From: Aureispira sp050633105
Lineage (GTDB): Bacteria; Bacteroidota; Bacteroidia; Chitinophagales; Saprospiraceae
Assembly (NCBI GenBank): GCA_050633105.1
Contig: JBOEFW010000047.1
Coordinates: forward strand, 1 to 64,000
DNA: 64,000 nt
Reading direction: 5' to 3'
Shown one piece after another: positions 18,431 through 27,466 of this stretch (positions are counted from its first letter, which is position 1; each line of letters opens with the position of its first letter). The notes beneath the pieces are model-generated. The model searched no databases. It worked only from the letters and a program-made list of their open reading frames with translations, and had not been told where the DNA came from. The position numbers and the translations under genes are program-made.

Positions 18431-19651
18431 ATGGAGAACGATTGCAAAACTGTCCTACTGAATTTCTTTTATACAAAGGAAAATTTAAATATATTTGTTG
18501 TTCGGAAAGATTGGAAAGAACGAAATATTTTTGATACGAAGCCTATTATTTTAAAGTCTAAAATAAATGTAAAAAATATTGAATACGTAGTAGATAGATT
18601 AGCAAAAGATGTTTCGATTACACGAAGAAGAAAAGAAGTGAATGATATAAGCTTAGATTTTTTCTATGAATTAGGAACAAAAATTTTTACAGATGAACTA
18701 TACCAGTTAATTAAGGGGTATGACGGTATATATTTTGTTCCCTTTAAAAAACTGCATAATCTACCACTTCATGCAATGTTATTACCCAATGGTAATACAG
18801 TGATTGATGAATATATGATATCTTACTTACCTAGTGCTTCTAGTATCCAGTTAATTAGGTATCAGAATAATAATATTGTTGATTCTCCAAGAGAAGCCCT
18901 AGTTGTTGGAGTAGACGGAAGCAATGATGACCCGTTATTTCTAACAGAAGCCACACAAGTAACTAATCAGTTAGATCATTTTGGTATCAAAACATGTATA
19001 TTAAAAGATAGAGCAGCAAATAAAAAAGAAGTACTTAATAATTTAAAAAATAAGAATATTGTCCATTTTTCAACACATGGTCATTTTCCAGAGTTATTTC
19101 CTGAGAATCTTGAAACATCACAAAAACTTGATGAACTAATTAATAATGTTAAAAATAAAGACCTTGTTTTTTCTAAAGGAATACCTCAAATCCCAGAAGC
19201 ATCTGTAAGTAGTGGCATTGAACTTTATTATACAGGTACACGTGAAATACTGACAGTAGATGAGATAAAAAATCTCTCTTCAAATATAGATGGAACACAG
19301 ATTGAGATATTGGTATCTACAGCCTGTTTAGTTGGTCGTTCTGAAAATAGATTAGGTGATGAATTAGTCGGTGTAACCCGAAGTTTACTTTACCTTGGAG
19401 TATGTAATATTATATCAGCGATGTTTAAGGTTTATAAAAAGGTAACAGTACCAAGAACATTTCTGGGAAAAAAATCAAAAACTTCAACTCCCTCCTTTGC
19501 TAGATTCTATTATCTATGGCTAGAGGAAAAAATGTCTAAATCTAGGGCTTTTCAAAAATACATACAGGAAATTAAAAGCAAAGATAACTCAATAGACTAT
19601 AGTCATCCTTTTTTTTGGTTTTCTTACACTTATACAGGAATTTTAGAATAA
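18431..19651 (+). CDS. stand-alone CHAT caspase-like protease 1
   Basis: A CHAT-domain cysteine protease of 406 residues from the ATG at 18431 (the frame is also open from a TTG at 18416). The catalytic pair is His216 in HFSTHGHF and Cys299 in STACLVG. Flanking family motifs are YFVPFKKLHNLPLHAML, YLPSASS, SENRLGDELVG and the terminal HPFFWFSYTYTG. The protein starts almost at the first strand of the CHAT fold (VLLNFFYTKENLNIFVVR) and lacks the TPR-plus-linker part that normally precedes it. Relative to CHAT 2 it carries an insert after the His loop (about residues 220-270). The gene is followed 1 bp later by a 124-residue gene and converges on a TPR gene that looks like its missing N-terminal half. 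CHAT proteases act in bacterial immune-type and cell-death systems; a defence role here is inference. Confidence 0.9.
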   Translation: MENDCKTVLLNFFYTKENLNIFVVRKDWKERNIFDTKPIILKSKINVKNIEYVVDRLAKDVSITRRRKEVNDISLDFFYELGTKIFTDELYQLIKGYDGIYFVPFKKLHNLPLHAMLLPNGNTVIDEYMISYLPSASSIQLIRYQNNNIVDSPREALVVGVDGSNDDPLFLTEATQVTNQLDHFGIKTCILKDRAANKKEVLNNLKNKNIVHFSTHGHFPELFPENLETSQKLDELINNVKNKDLVFSKGIPQIPEASVSSGIELYYTGTREILTVDEIKNLSSNIDGTQIEILVSTACLVGRSENRLGDELVGVTRSLLYLGVCNIISAMFKVYKKVTVPRTFLGKKSKTSTPSFARFYYLWLEEKMSKSRAFQKYIQEIKSKDNSIDYSHPFFWFSYTYTGILE

Positions 19652-19652
19652 A

Positions 19653-20027
19653 ATGGAGAAGAATAAAATAATAAAAGCAATACAAGAGCTAGATAATTGG
19701 GAATTGATTTACGTCTTGGAAGAATTGTCTAAAGGCTACTCAGAAGATTTCCTAGAACAAGAAATTAAGATAGACAAGTACACTATTGGTAATATGAGAA
19801 AAGTACTGATAGAGCTAGTTCAGGAAGATTTAGTAGAGTGCGCTTTATTAGTGAAACATATTAATGAAGCGGAGGAGAATGCAAGGATGGGGCAAGCTGG
19901 CATTGAAACATTGCTCATTAGTTTAGGTGTTAGAACTCTTTGGAAAAAGATTGCTCAAAAAATAAGGAATAAAAAGAAAAATGATGCACTTCAGCAAATT
20001 CTCAATGAATTTGTAGATGAAGATTAA
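19653..20027 (+). CDS. small helical protein partnered with CHAT 1
   Basis: 124 residues, predicted mostly helical and highly charged, with a short hydrophobic patch (IETLLISLGVRTLW) too weak to be a sure membrane helix. It starts 1 bp after the CHAT 1 stop, so the two are surely co-transcribed, and its 3' end overlaps the convergent TPR gene by 4 bp. No family was recognised. By position it could be an adaptor, inhibitor or target of the CHAT protease. Confidence 0.7.
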   Translation: MEKNKIIKAIQELDNWELIYVLEELSKGYSEDFLEQEIKIDKYTIGNMRKVLIELVQEDLVECALLVKHINEAEENARMGQAGIETLLISLGVRTLWKKIAQKIRNKKKNDALQQILNEFVDED

Positions 20028-21742
20028 AGTGCCTGTTTAATATTGGCGTAAGAGGAAATCTTACCCAGTCTTATAGAGGTATAAGCTGGCAGGACAAGAG
20101 CATAAGATTTGTATAACTTTTTTAGTTGATGTGCTATGGTTGCTTGCTCTAAACGCTTTTGAGGAGTTTCATTTAAGTAGAGGACAGTGTTTTTTAAATA
20201 TGAAATTAACTGTTGCTCCTGAGTAAGAAAGTCATTCTCTGCTCCCTTAGGACGAGAAAGATTAGTGGTTAATAGAAGCTCTCTAAATGCTTTAGATTTA
20301 GAAGCTTCTAAATGATATAATGCTTCATTACTTTTGTCTAATTCTAAACAAACAAGAATCATATAGTGATAGAAGTCTTCATCTTCTCCATAGATGTTTA
20401 TATTTATTTTATCATTAATGATATTTTGATAGTGGGTTTCATTAGCATTAATACTTTTGCATAGATAATAATATGACTTTTGAAATTTTTCTTCATAATA
20501 AAGAATAATTCCGTACTCACCCTGTAATTTTGAAACCGCCCAATGATTTTTTGCAGGAAGTTGTAGAGCCTTTTGAATACATTCTGTGGCACTTAGTATA
20601 TTAGGTGTCTCAGAATGATAAAGGTAAATATCTACTAGTATTAATGATGCAAACATTACAATATAGAGATTATGTTGAGCTTGTCGTTCAATAATTTCAA
20701 GAAGTGATATTTCCAGTATTTTATTTTTGGATAGAACAATTTGGTGTCTTTCTTCTAAAGAAGAAAAATAGTTTGAGATTTTTTTAGAAAAAATTGCGTC
20801 TAAATCGTTAATATATAACCCCAAACTAGCAACTTTAATGATAATATCATCAAGCAAATCTTGTTCATTAATTTCTTCAAAGAGTCCAACTGCAAATGAG
20901 AAATGATTTAGAGATTCAATTATATAATACTGCACTTCGTTTGTGACCTGCTTTGGAAATTCGGAGGGAGATCTCTTTAAAGCATAATCTAAATATATAT
21001 TGCCAAGGTTAGAATGGCAGCTGGCAATATCATATTTATCATTTTCAGTATTAGCTTCAAAAATCTCTAGGGCTTTACGAGTGTATTCAACTCCATCATT
21101 GAGAATGTGGTATGATCTATAAACATTGCCTAGTCCTAAATAGGCGCGTGCTAAGAAACAATTGTCGTTTACAGCATAATTATTAAAAATTTTAATCGCC
21201 TCTTTATAATTGTGCTCTGCATGTATGAATTCTTTTTTATCAATATGAAAGTTGCCAAGATCTAAATAACAATCAACTAATTTTTTGTAATCATGATGTT
21301 TGCTTACTAACGCTATTATGTCCTTGTAGACACTCTTTTCTTGAGTAATATTAGCTATTATTAAATAACTGTTATACTCAAAATCAAGAAAAATTTTATC
21401 CTCATTACATAGTGTTATACTTTTATGGAAATTTTCTATAGATAGCAATGGTTGTCCTAAATTGTAGTAAATATCCCCTAACATATAATGATTATTTATA
21501 CTGTATTTTCGGCTAATTGGAAGTAAATAGTTAACAGCTTTTTGACAGCACACTAGGGCATATTCAAATAGTTTTTCATGATAAAGCTTTCTACCAGCCA
21601 TATAAAAGAAGCTCCACTCTTGATTATCTATTTGTTCATCAGCAATTTTTTCCATTTTAGCTATAAAATCCTCAGGGGTATGAGAATCATCAAACACCTG
21701 CATAATAGTCGCTTCAAAATTTTTTGTACTTTCTTCACCCAT
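20024..21742 (-). CDS. TPR protein ending in a CHAT-type linker
   Basis: 572 residues from the ATG at 21742, which overlaps the stop of the previous gene as TGATG; an in-frame ATG at 21772 would add 10 residues. There are tandem TPR-like helical repeats (YMLGDIYYNLGQPLLSIENF, CYLDLGNFHIDKKEFIHAE, AYLGLGNVYRSYHILNDG, CHSNLGNIYLDYAL). The C-terminal part (ALYHLEASKSKAFRELLL to AYTSIRLGKISSYANIKQAL) is the linker that in TPR-CHAT fusions leads straight into the protease domain. Here the chain stops exactly at that border. It therefore appears to be the sensor half of a split TPR-CHAT protein, with the protease half encoded convergently at 18431. Whether they assemble is inference. Confidence 0.85.
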   Translation of the reverse strand: MGEESTKNFEATIMQVFDDSHTPEDFIAKMEKIADEQIDNQEWSFFYMAGRKLYHEKLFEYALVCCQKAVNYLLPISRKYSINNHYMLGDIYYNLGQPLLSIENFHKSITLCNEDKIFLDFEYNSYLIIANITQEKSVYKDIIALVSKHHDYKKLVDCYLDLGNFHIDKKEFIHAEHNYKEAIKIFNNYAVNDNCFLARAYLGLGNVYRSYHILNDGVEYTRKALEIFEANTENDKYDIASCHSNLGNIYLDYALKRSPSEFPKQVTNEVQYYIIESLNHFSFAVGLFEEINEQDLLDDIIIKVASLGLYINDLDAIFSKKISNYFSSLEERHQIVLSKNKILEISLLEIIERQAQHNLYIVMFASLILVDIYLYHSETPNILSATECIQKALQLPAKNHWAVSKLQGEYGIILYYEEKFQKSYYYLCKSINANETHYQNIINDKININIYGEDEDFYHYMILVCLELDKSNEALYHLEASKSKAFRELLLTTNLSRPKGAENDFLTQEQQLISYLKNTVLYLNETPQKRLEQATIAHQLKKLYKSYALVLPAYTSIRLGKISSYANIKQAL

Positions 21743-22560
21743 CAAAAAAAAGTTTTCTGAATCCAATCCCATATAGTATCTATTTCAAAAATATCGCTTG
21801 TCAAAGATTCATTTTGTGATAAAAGATTCAAACTTAGGTTTTGGGTATATTCTTCTAAATTATAAACAATTTCTCCTTTCTTAGCGAGTAGGAGCATCCA
21901 CCATAGAGAAGTGAGGTGTTGTTGATTATCTGGTAGATTTGTATTGTTTTGAGATGCTTGTAAAGTAGCAATATCTCTTTTGATCTGTTTATTGTTTTGT
22001 ATGATATTTTGTAGTAATGCTCGAAAAGCTTCATTACTGTCTTTCTGATCCAACAGTAATAATCTTAACGTTTCAAATTTTTCCTCTTGATCTTGACTAA
22101 GCTCTTTGCGAAAGATTGTAAATTGATCCTCCATATGATTAGTGAGCTCAATATAATTCTTATCAATAGTAATAGGAGCTACTACTTTCATCTTTCCTTT
22201 TGTTTGGGGAGATTCATTTTGCTCATCTGGTTCAGGTAGAATAAAAGTAGCTATTACTTTTTTCCATTTTTTTCTATGTGTATAGTAGCCTATCACATTG
22301 AAGAGATCTTCTTGACAGAATTTATTTTGAATTGCTCTACGAATAGTTCTATAGCCCCCCCCCGTCCATATTATGTTAGCTCTTGTAGAAGCTTCTTCAT
22401 AAGTAAAATATCGATTTTTGATTCGTCGAGTCAATTTTGAATCATATATGTATAGTTCTTTTTCTACAAAATCTGTTAGTTCATAACTGATTTCTTGCTC
22501 ATTCTTAGCTATCGCTTCAATCTGCTCAACAAATTTATCATTGTAATACACTTTGGGCAT
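21742..22560 (-). CDS. unknown protein coupled to the TPR gene
   Basis: 272 residues from the ATG at 22560; the frame is open to a TTG at 22587, but MPKVYYNDKF looks like the natural start. The N-terminal half is compact, with many aromatic and basic residues (YDSKLTRRIKNRYFTYEEAS, TGGGYRTIRRAIQNKF), compatible with a nucleic-acid-binding or winged-helix fold. The middle, about residues 140-210, is a probable coiled coil. It ends in the Trp-rich WDWIQKTFF. The stop overlaps the start of the TPR gene (TGATG), so they are translationally coupled. No family was recognised. Confidence 0.7.
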   Translation of the reverse strand: MPKVYYNDKFVEQIEAIAKNEQEISYELTDFVEKELYIYDSKLTRRIKNRYFTYEEASTRANIIWTGGGYRTIRRAIQNKFCQEDLFNVIGYYTHRKKWKKVIATFILPEPDEQNESPQTKGKMKVVAPITIDKNYIELTNHMEDQFTIFRKELSQDQEEKFETLRLLLLDQKDSNEAFRALLQNIIQNNKQIKRDIATLQASQNNTNLPDNQQHLTSLWWMLLLAKKGEIVYNLEEYTQNLSLNLLSQNESLTSDIFEIDTIWDWIQKTFF

Positions 22561-22746
22561 AGTATTTTTTTGAAGACGAAAAAACAAAATTTTTGGAGGT
22601 AATAAGACACTGCTAGATAGTGTTAAATATTATTAGACTCTAATACTTTGTAAAAAATAAAGCTTATATTAATTTTATAGTTGGTGTTTCTAAGTTAAGA
22701 AAAATTCATCTTACCAATAAGCATTTTCAGTCATTAAATAGAAAGA

Positions 22747-23829
22747 ATGATCCCTTCAGATAAAACCCCTACTAAACTGATAGAAATAGTTCAGTTATTT
22801 GATGTTATTATTTCGGATTTATTTTCAAACGAGGCTCCTATCATTGAGAAAGTGCATGTTTTTCTGGAAGAGTATCGTACTGTCATAGCACAACTTCCTA
22901 TTACTTCACTCATTAAATTAAGAAATGAATTCAATCATTCTTTTGAGAGTGTACTCTTCTTTATCATAATGATTGAGTTTGTAAAGCTTAACTCAATTAA
23001 AAATATTGAGCTGTTTGTAATTTTTTTATGTGATATTTTTATACCTAAAAGAGGACAACAAGTAAGCCTTGAAGATTTCAATGCTTTTATTGATGAAAAT
23101 GTTGCAATAGCGCTGGAAAATGAAAAGTTGTACCAGAATGAATATAAAAATTACATCTACTCTTATCTTATGGTTACTGCAAACCTAATTACAGATGTTG
23201 TTCAAGTAATATTTGAGACAAATATTGAGCTAGCTGAATTTACGAAAATTATAACTTTGGCAGATATTTCCAACCCCAAACATTATCGAAGTGATTTATC
23301 TAAACAAAAGAAAGAAAAAGTAAAAGAAGACACGATGAAGATGACACAAAGGAGTTATCAGAAAATCATCCGAATTTTTCAGTACTTAGAAATTCACTAT
23401 GTCACAGAGAATGGTCTCTTCAAGATCAGAAATGATAAAAATTTAGCCATCTTTTATAAGATGGTTCAGTTTTACATTAAGCATGATGAGCTGAATGCAC
23501 TCAAAGTATTGGAGTCCGTCAAAGGTAATATATTTTTGACCCAGCTAAGATTGAGTAATTTCAAGTTCAATGGTGATGTATCCACAAACCAAGTACTTCA
23601 ACAATTACTAAGGCAAGAGGAAACACTTCAAACTACCTTGAGAGATTATTTCATGAAAAATGAGATTAAATTTTTTGAAGAACTATCAGAATTGTCAAAA
23701 GTCAACTCAAGTCTACAAGATATCTATCAGAAAATTTTGATAGAAACCGATAATACCGACATACAACAGTATGTGCATATGCGACAACAAACATCTCTAG
23801 AATACGAAGCAATTAAATCACTGTTATAA
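22747..23829 (+). CDS. helical sensor-like protein ending in a CHAT-type linker
   Basis: 360 all-helical residues. The N-terminal two thirds are of unknown family. The last 110 or so residues (KVLESVKGNIFLTQLRL through QYVHMRQQTSLEYEAIKSLL) match the linker seen just before CHAT domains in fused TPR-CHAT proteins. The chain ends there, and 11 bp later a separate CHAT gene begins in another frame. It is a second example of the split architecture in this window. Here both halves are in one operon, which supports the idea that the products work together. Confidence 0.8.
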   Translation: MIPSDKTPTKLIEIVQLFDVIISDLFSNEAPIIEKVHVFLEEYRTVIAQLPITSLIKLRNEFNHSFESVLFFIIMIEFVKLNSIKNIELFVIFLCDIFIPKRGQQVSLEDFNAFIDENVAIALENEKLYQNEYKNYIYSYLMVTANLITDVVQVIFETNIELAEFTKIITLADISNPKHYRSDLSKQKKEKVKEDTMKMTQRSYQKIIRIFQYLEIHYVTENGLFKIRNDKNLAIFYKMVQFYIKHDELNALKVLESVKGNIFLTQLRLSNFKFNGDVSTNQVLQQLLRQEETLQTTLRDYFMKNEIKFFEELSELSKVNSSLQDIYQKILIETDNTDIQQYVHMRQQTSLEYEAIKSLL

Positions 23830-23840
23830 CTATCATCTAA

Positions 23841-24908
23841 TTGAAAGTAGCACTACTCGAATTTTTCTTGACAGATAACCAATTGTATATTTTTATTATT
23901 CGGTCTGATTATCTAATCGCTGGAATACAGGACAGTACCCCTATTGTATTACAAACAAGCATGAAGCCTAATGAAATCATCCAGCAAGTTAACTTCATAC
24001 GAGAGAATTTTAAGGAACTTAAATCTAAAAGTGTAATTGATCAAATAGACTTATCCGAATTTTATATGTTGGGTGAAAAAATTTTCACCCAACAACTTTT
24101 CGATTTTGTTGAGCCTTATGATGCCTTATATCTTGTGCCATATGGACCATTACACTACTTGCCATTACATGCCATGAAATTTGAAGGGCAAGAAGCAGCA
24201 ATTATTGAAAAGTTTGTTTGTGCATACTTACCAAGTGCTTCTATCTTGAAGTTCCTGCAAAGACAGCCTATTGAAAAACCAAATATCTTAACCATAGGCG
24301 TAGATTCTTTATCCTTTGAAGCATCATTTGTAACAGAGGCAGTTCAAGTCTTGGAAGAGGTAAAGCCACTTAGTGGCCAAGCAAAAATTCTAATGAATGA
24401 ATCAGCCAATATACAAAATGTCAAGCAAGCAATTGTAGAGGAATTTAATATTTTACATTTCTCAACACATGGAGATTTCAAGGAAGATGAAGATGCACTA
24501 GATGCACATATTTTATTGGCAGATAATACTAGATTATCTGCCAGGGATATTTTGGATTTAATCACTCAACAAACGCATAAACCTTACTATTCAATTATTA
24601 CTATGAGTGCTTGCTTGACAGGACAAAGTGAAAATAGAGCAGGAGATGAACTAATTGGTCTAAATAGAGCCTTAATTTATGCTGGTGCCTCAGGACTAAT
24701 CACAACACTATTCCCAGTCTATAAAAAAGTGACAGCTAGTAAGCGTTATCCAGAGTTATCATTTGCCAATTTTTATAGAATTTGGCTCAAAGAACAAGCC
24801 CACCCAAATAAAGCGAAAGCATTTCAGGAGTATATTCTTACAATTAAAAACTCCAAGTATGGGCATCCTTTTTTTTGGTTTTCATTTATCTATACAGGGG
24901 GTATTTAA
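23841..24908 (+). CDS. stand-alone CHAT caspase-like protease 2
   Basis: 355 residues. The catalytic His210 is in HFSTHGDF and Cys258 in MSACLTG. Conserved blocks match CHAT 1 (YLVPYGPLHYLPLHAM, YLPSAS, SENRAGDELIG, VYKKVTAS, HPFFWFSFIYTG). The likely start is TTG at 23841, since a TAA lies immediately upstream in frame and the next ATG is about 40 codons inside the domain, after conserved strands such as ALLEFFLTDNQLYIFIIR. The start may rely on coupling to the preceding gene, whose stop is 11 bp away. It is the catalytic half of split module 2. Confidence 0.9.
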   Translation: MKVALLEFFLTDNQLYIFIIRSDYLIAGIQDSTPIVLQTSMKPNEIIQQVNFIRENFKELKSKSVIDQIDLSEFYMLGEKIFTQQLFDFVEPYDALYLVPYGPLHYLPLHAMKFEGQEAAIIEKFVCAYLPSASILKFLQRQPIEKPNILTIGVDSLSFEASFVTEAVQVLEEVKPLSGQAKILMNESANIQNVKQAIVEEFNILHFSTHGDFKEDEDALDAHILLADNTRLSARDILDLITQQTHKPYYSIITMSACLTGQSENRAGDELIGLNRALIYAGASGLITTLFPVYKKVTASKRYPELSFANFYRIWLKEQAHPNKAKAFQEYILTIKNSKYGHPFFWFSFIYTGGI

Positions 24909-24915
24909 AGAAGGT

Positions 24916-25785
24916 TTAATCTCTATAATAGACTAGCAAATTACGAGTATTTGCAAGTCGTTCTGGATATACTATTCCCTTAAGAAAATCACCATTGTGT
25001 GCGTAAAGCATATTTCCACTGCCTGTCTCGAAATTCAAAATATAGAAAACTTCCAGCCCTTCTTCCTCCAGTAATTCCTTAGTTTTCTTCGCAGCAACGT
25101 TTAGATATTCATATGTAGGAACATCAATAACTACATGATACACCTTTCTGTCTTTTCGGCACAAAGCCCAAAATCGTCTTTCTCTTTTTTGGCCATAGTA
25201 GATATTTTTGAAATTTTCATCTCTGTCTTTGGAGTATAACAGCTGTGTTTGAAAAAGAGTAACCCCTTGATGTTTTCCCCATTGTATGAAATTTTCTCTG
25301 TCTGATGAACTAGATCTAGGGTAGTAGGAATCGTATATACCTGAACCATAAGTCCTTTCCACCCGTACAGGTTTCGTATCTAAATCAATCACAGCAACAC
25401 CTCCTTGTTGTCTACCTTCATTATAGATGATTACCATTCCATCCATGATGTGATCAATATTACGATTAACAAGACGACCATTATCAACTGTTAGTCCTAC
25501 AGGCTTAGTATTCTCAGGGTTCAAAGAATTTGAAAAGGTAGCTTCTGTAAGAAAAAGAATTTTTTTTTCATTCTTCCACTTTTTATATTGATTGTGAGGA
25601 TCAACAGCAAAATATTTTGCTTTTACGGCTCCTTCAGCTCTAGAAAATATACGTAGTATGTAGTAATTACTATTACTGTATTTTGTGATGGTGCTATATT
25701 CTTTATCAAAAGAGGCGCTATTCTTTTGAGAGAATAGAGTGACTGTATTTAGTATTATTAATAGTGATAATATTATTTGGATCAT
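24916..25785 (-). CDS. exported NAGPA-like (divergent DUF2233) protein A
   Basis: 289 residues with a signal peptide (MIQIILSLLIILNTVTLFS). It is closely similar to the 30863-31735 gene and more distantly to 30038-30856. Shared blocks are SFSNSL-type loops, PVGLTVDNGRLVNRNIDH, MDGMVIIYNEGRQQGGVAV, GSGIYDSYYPRSSSS, GVTLFQTQLLYS and ILNFETGSGN. The PVGL-x-G-x-N pattern and the terminal LDTG-like turn recall phosphodiester glycosidases (NAGPA, DUF2233), but the canonical LDGG is altered, so activity is doubtful. It is the last gene of the eight-gene minus-strand cluster, after a 181-bp gap, and converges on CHAT 2 with 7 bp between the ends. Confidence 0.7.
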   Translation of the reverse strand: MIQIILSLLIILNTVTLFSQKNSASFDKEYSTITKYSNSNYYILRIFSRAEGAVKAKYFAVDPHNQYKKWKNEKKILFLTEATFSNSLNPENTKPVGLTVDNGRLVNRNIDHIMDGMVIIYNEGRQQGGVAVIDLDTKPVRVERTYGSGIYDSYYPRSSSSDRENFIQWGKHQGVTLFQTQLLYSKDRDENFKNIYYGQKRERRFWALCRKDRKVYHVVIDVPTYEYLNVAAKKTKELLEEEGLEVFYILNFETGSGNMLYAHNGDFLKGIVYPERLANTRNLLVYYRD

Positions 25786-25966
25786 TGTTGACTTATGTTG
25801 GTTTTCTAACTAATCAATAAAGGTTATGCAAATAGAAATCGTATGCGCGCAATTGAATTAGAACTGTCAGCAACATGCATAACCTTTAATTACTAGTTTA
25901 ATTTTTGCTAAAATACCAGTAGGCTATCTACTTGTAATACATTCCTCTATGAAAATCGATTAATTT

Positions 25967-26497
25967 TTAAAAGCATGTCTCACTTGAATAAGAGGAATCA
26001 TTTTTCCTGTAAAAAATGGAATTTGGCTTTGATACATTTAAATTAATAAAGTATATTATTTTATGGAGATGACTATTATAGTGGTTTTGAAACACTATAG
26101 TTTTGACGGGGTGATTCTTTGCCTCAACGGTTAGAGTTAAGATTTGACCATCTTCAATACAAGTGTTTACATAGCTATTTGTCTTGAAAGAATCTATCAA
26201 GTATACAAGATTTGCTAGTTCTAGAGAATCGATTGTTGATTCATGTAGTATGGAATCTATTTGCCCTGAAGATTTATCAACAAGTTGAGCAGTTAGTTTT
26301 CGGTTCTCAAGAATATATTCTTTTTTATGGCTAGAGGGAAAAAGCTCAATCTCTAAAATAATTTTATCAATATTTAGTGCTGTATTTTTATACCAATTAT
26401 CTCTATTAAAAATGATAGTCAATAGGGATATTGTTGTTGCAAGAATGACGAACTTCCAGAGATAGCTTTTTCCCTTTTTTAGTTTTATTTGATCCAT
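25967..26497 (-). CDS. single-pass membrane protein of unknown function
   Basis: 176 residues with one N-terminal membrane anchor (FVILATTISLLTIIF) after a short basic tail, so the bulk is probably periplasmic. The exported part is a small mixed fold with no recognised motif. It overlaps the upstream metalloprotease gene by 13 bp, so it is part of the same operon. It may be an inhibitor or a membrane partner for that protease; this is inference only. Confidence 0.65.
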   Translation of the reverse strand: MDQIKLKKGKSYLWKFVILATTISLLTIIFNRDNWYKNTALNIDKIILEIELFPSSHKKEYILENRKLTAQLVDKSSGQIDSILHESTIDSLELANLVYLIDSFKTNSYVNTCIEDGQILTLTVEAKNHPVKTIVFQNHYNSHLHKIIYFINLNVSKPNSIFYRKNDSSYSSETCF

Positions 26498-27462
26498 ATT
26501 TCAATATAGTTAGGGTATGTCCTACTCATTTTAGGAAGCATGTTTTGAATGGAAATATCTTTAAATTCAGAACTTTGTTGAAGTAACATCTTTCGTAAAT
26601 CTTCTGCTTTTGCTTTATCATCAGGATGAAAATATCTAATAGTATACTTGTTATTGGGTAAATTAGCAATAGCTTTCTCAGGGACAGTATCATGTTCTTG
26701 TGTGTACAGAGAAACATTAAATACTTTGTCTTTTGATATTTTTTGTTTTATACTTTTTATGTGTGGCAAATTAAAACTACACGGCACAAAGCGAATTTCA
26801 TCAAATTTAATCTTTGAGATAACAATGCTAGGTTTTCCATAGATTCTTTGAATTCCTTTAATGTCCAGAGTACTAAGCTTGCCATAATTTGTCCATTTAG
26901 GATTACAGTAATTCATTACTGAATTAAGATCACAAGGTGTAACATAGAAATCTCCATCTGACCCTTGTGGTTTTTCATGGCATAGGCAATCCAATCTATT
27001 ATGTTCATGTGCAAGTCCCAAAGCGTGTCCAAACTCATGAACAGCAATAAATTTGATGCAATCTTCTAATTTTTGATAGCAACCAAAATTACCTAGAAAC
27101 TTAAAATTCAGAAGCATCCCATCTTTTTTCCCATCTAAAGTAGTTCCTAACCCTTTCGTATGAGGATGTCCGTAGTTATCTATTATGATTCTGATACCTC
27201 TAGTGTTGCTACTCGCTTTTCCCCACCCTACAAAATCAATATTTGCATGCTGTTCCCATGTTTGTTCTATAGCTTCTCTAACCCAATTTCTTTGTTGTAT
27301 ATTATCATTAGTAGGGTTTTCCCAACTGACTGAAATCACAGTTTTTCCATTACTTTGACTTGGCCATTTTGAATTTTTCCGCATATTAATCCCTGATATA
27401 GGATTTTGAGCATGCAAAGTAAGAAAAACGAAAAAAGCGATAAAAAATAAAATACCTTTCAT
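26485..27462 (-). CDS. exported metzincin-type zinc metalloprotease
   Basis: 325 residues. A signal peptide spans about 1-18 (MKGILFFIAFFVFLTLHA). The zinc-binding motif VHEFGHALGLAHEHNR places ligands at His142, His146 and His152 with catalytic Glu143, and a Met-turn follows (LNSVMNY). This is the signature of metzincins (astacin/matrixin-like, M10/M12). A C-terminal roughly 60-residue domain (NKYTIRYFHPDDKAKAEDLR to YIEIWIK) closely resembles the C-terminus of the neighbouring retropepsin-like protein. It should act outside the cytoplasm on peptides or proteins. It starts 4 bp after the stop of the upstream aspartic-protease gene. Confidence 0.88.
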   Translation of the reverse strand: MKGILFFIAFFVFLTLHAQNPISGINMRKNSKWPSQSNGKTVISVSWENPTNDNIQQRNWVREAIEQTWEQHANIDFVGWGKASSNTRGIRIIIDNYGHPHTKGLGTTLDGKKDGMLLNFKFLGNFGCYQKLEDCIKFIAVHEFGHALGLAHEHNRLDCLCHEKPQGSDGDFYVTPCDLNSVMNYCNPKWTNYGKLSTLDIKGIQRIYGKPSIVISKIKFDEIRFVPCSFNLPHIKSIKQKISKDKVFNVSLYTQEHDTVPEKAIANLPNNKYTIRYFHPDDKAKAEDLRKMLLQQSSEFKDISIQNMLPKMSRTYPNYIEIWIK

Positions 27463-27466
27463 TTTC

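Noticed and set aside
20020..20030. Frameshift joining the 124-residue gene or CHAT 1 to the TPR gene
   Set aside because: They are on opposite strands. The border falls exactly between domains, so a real split is more likely than an error.
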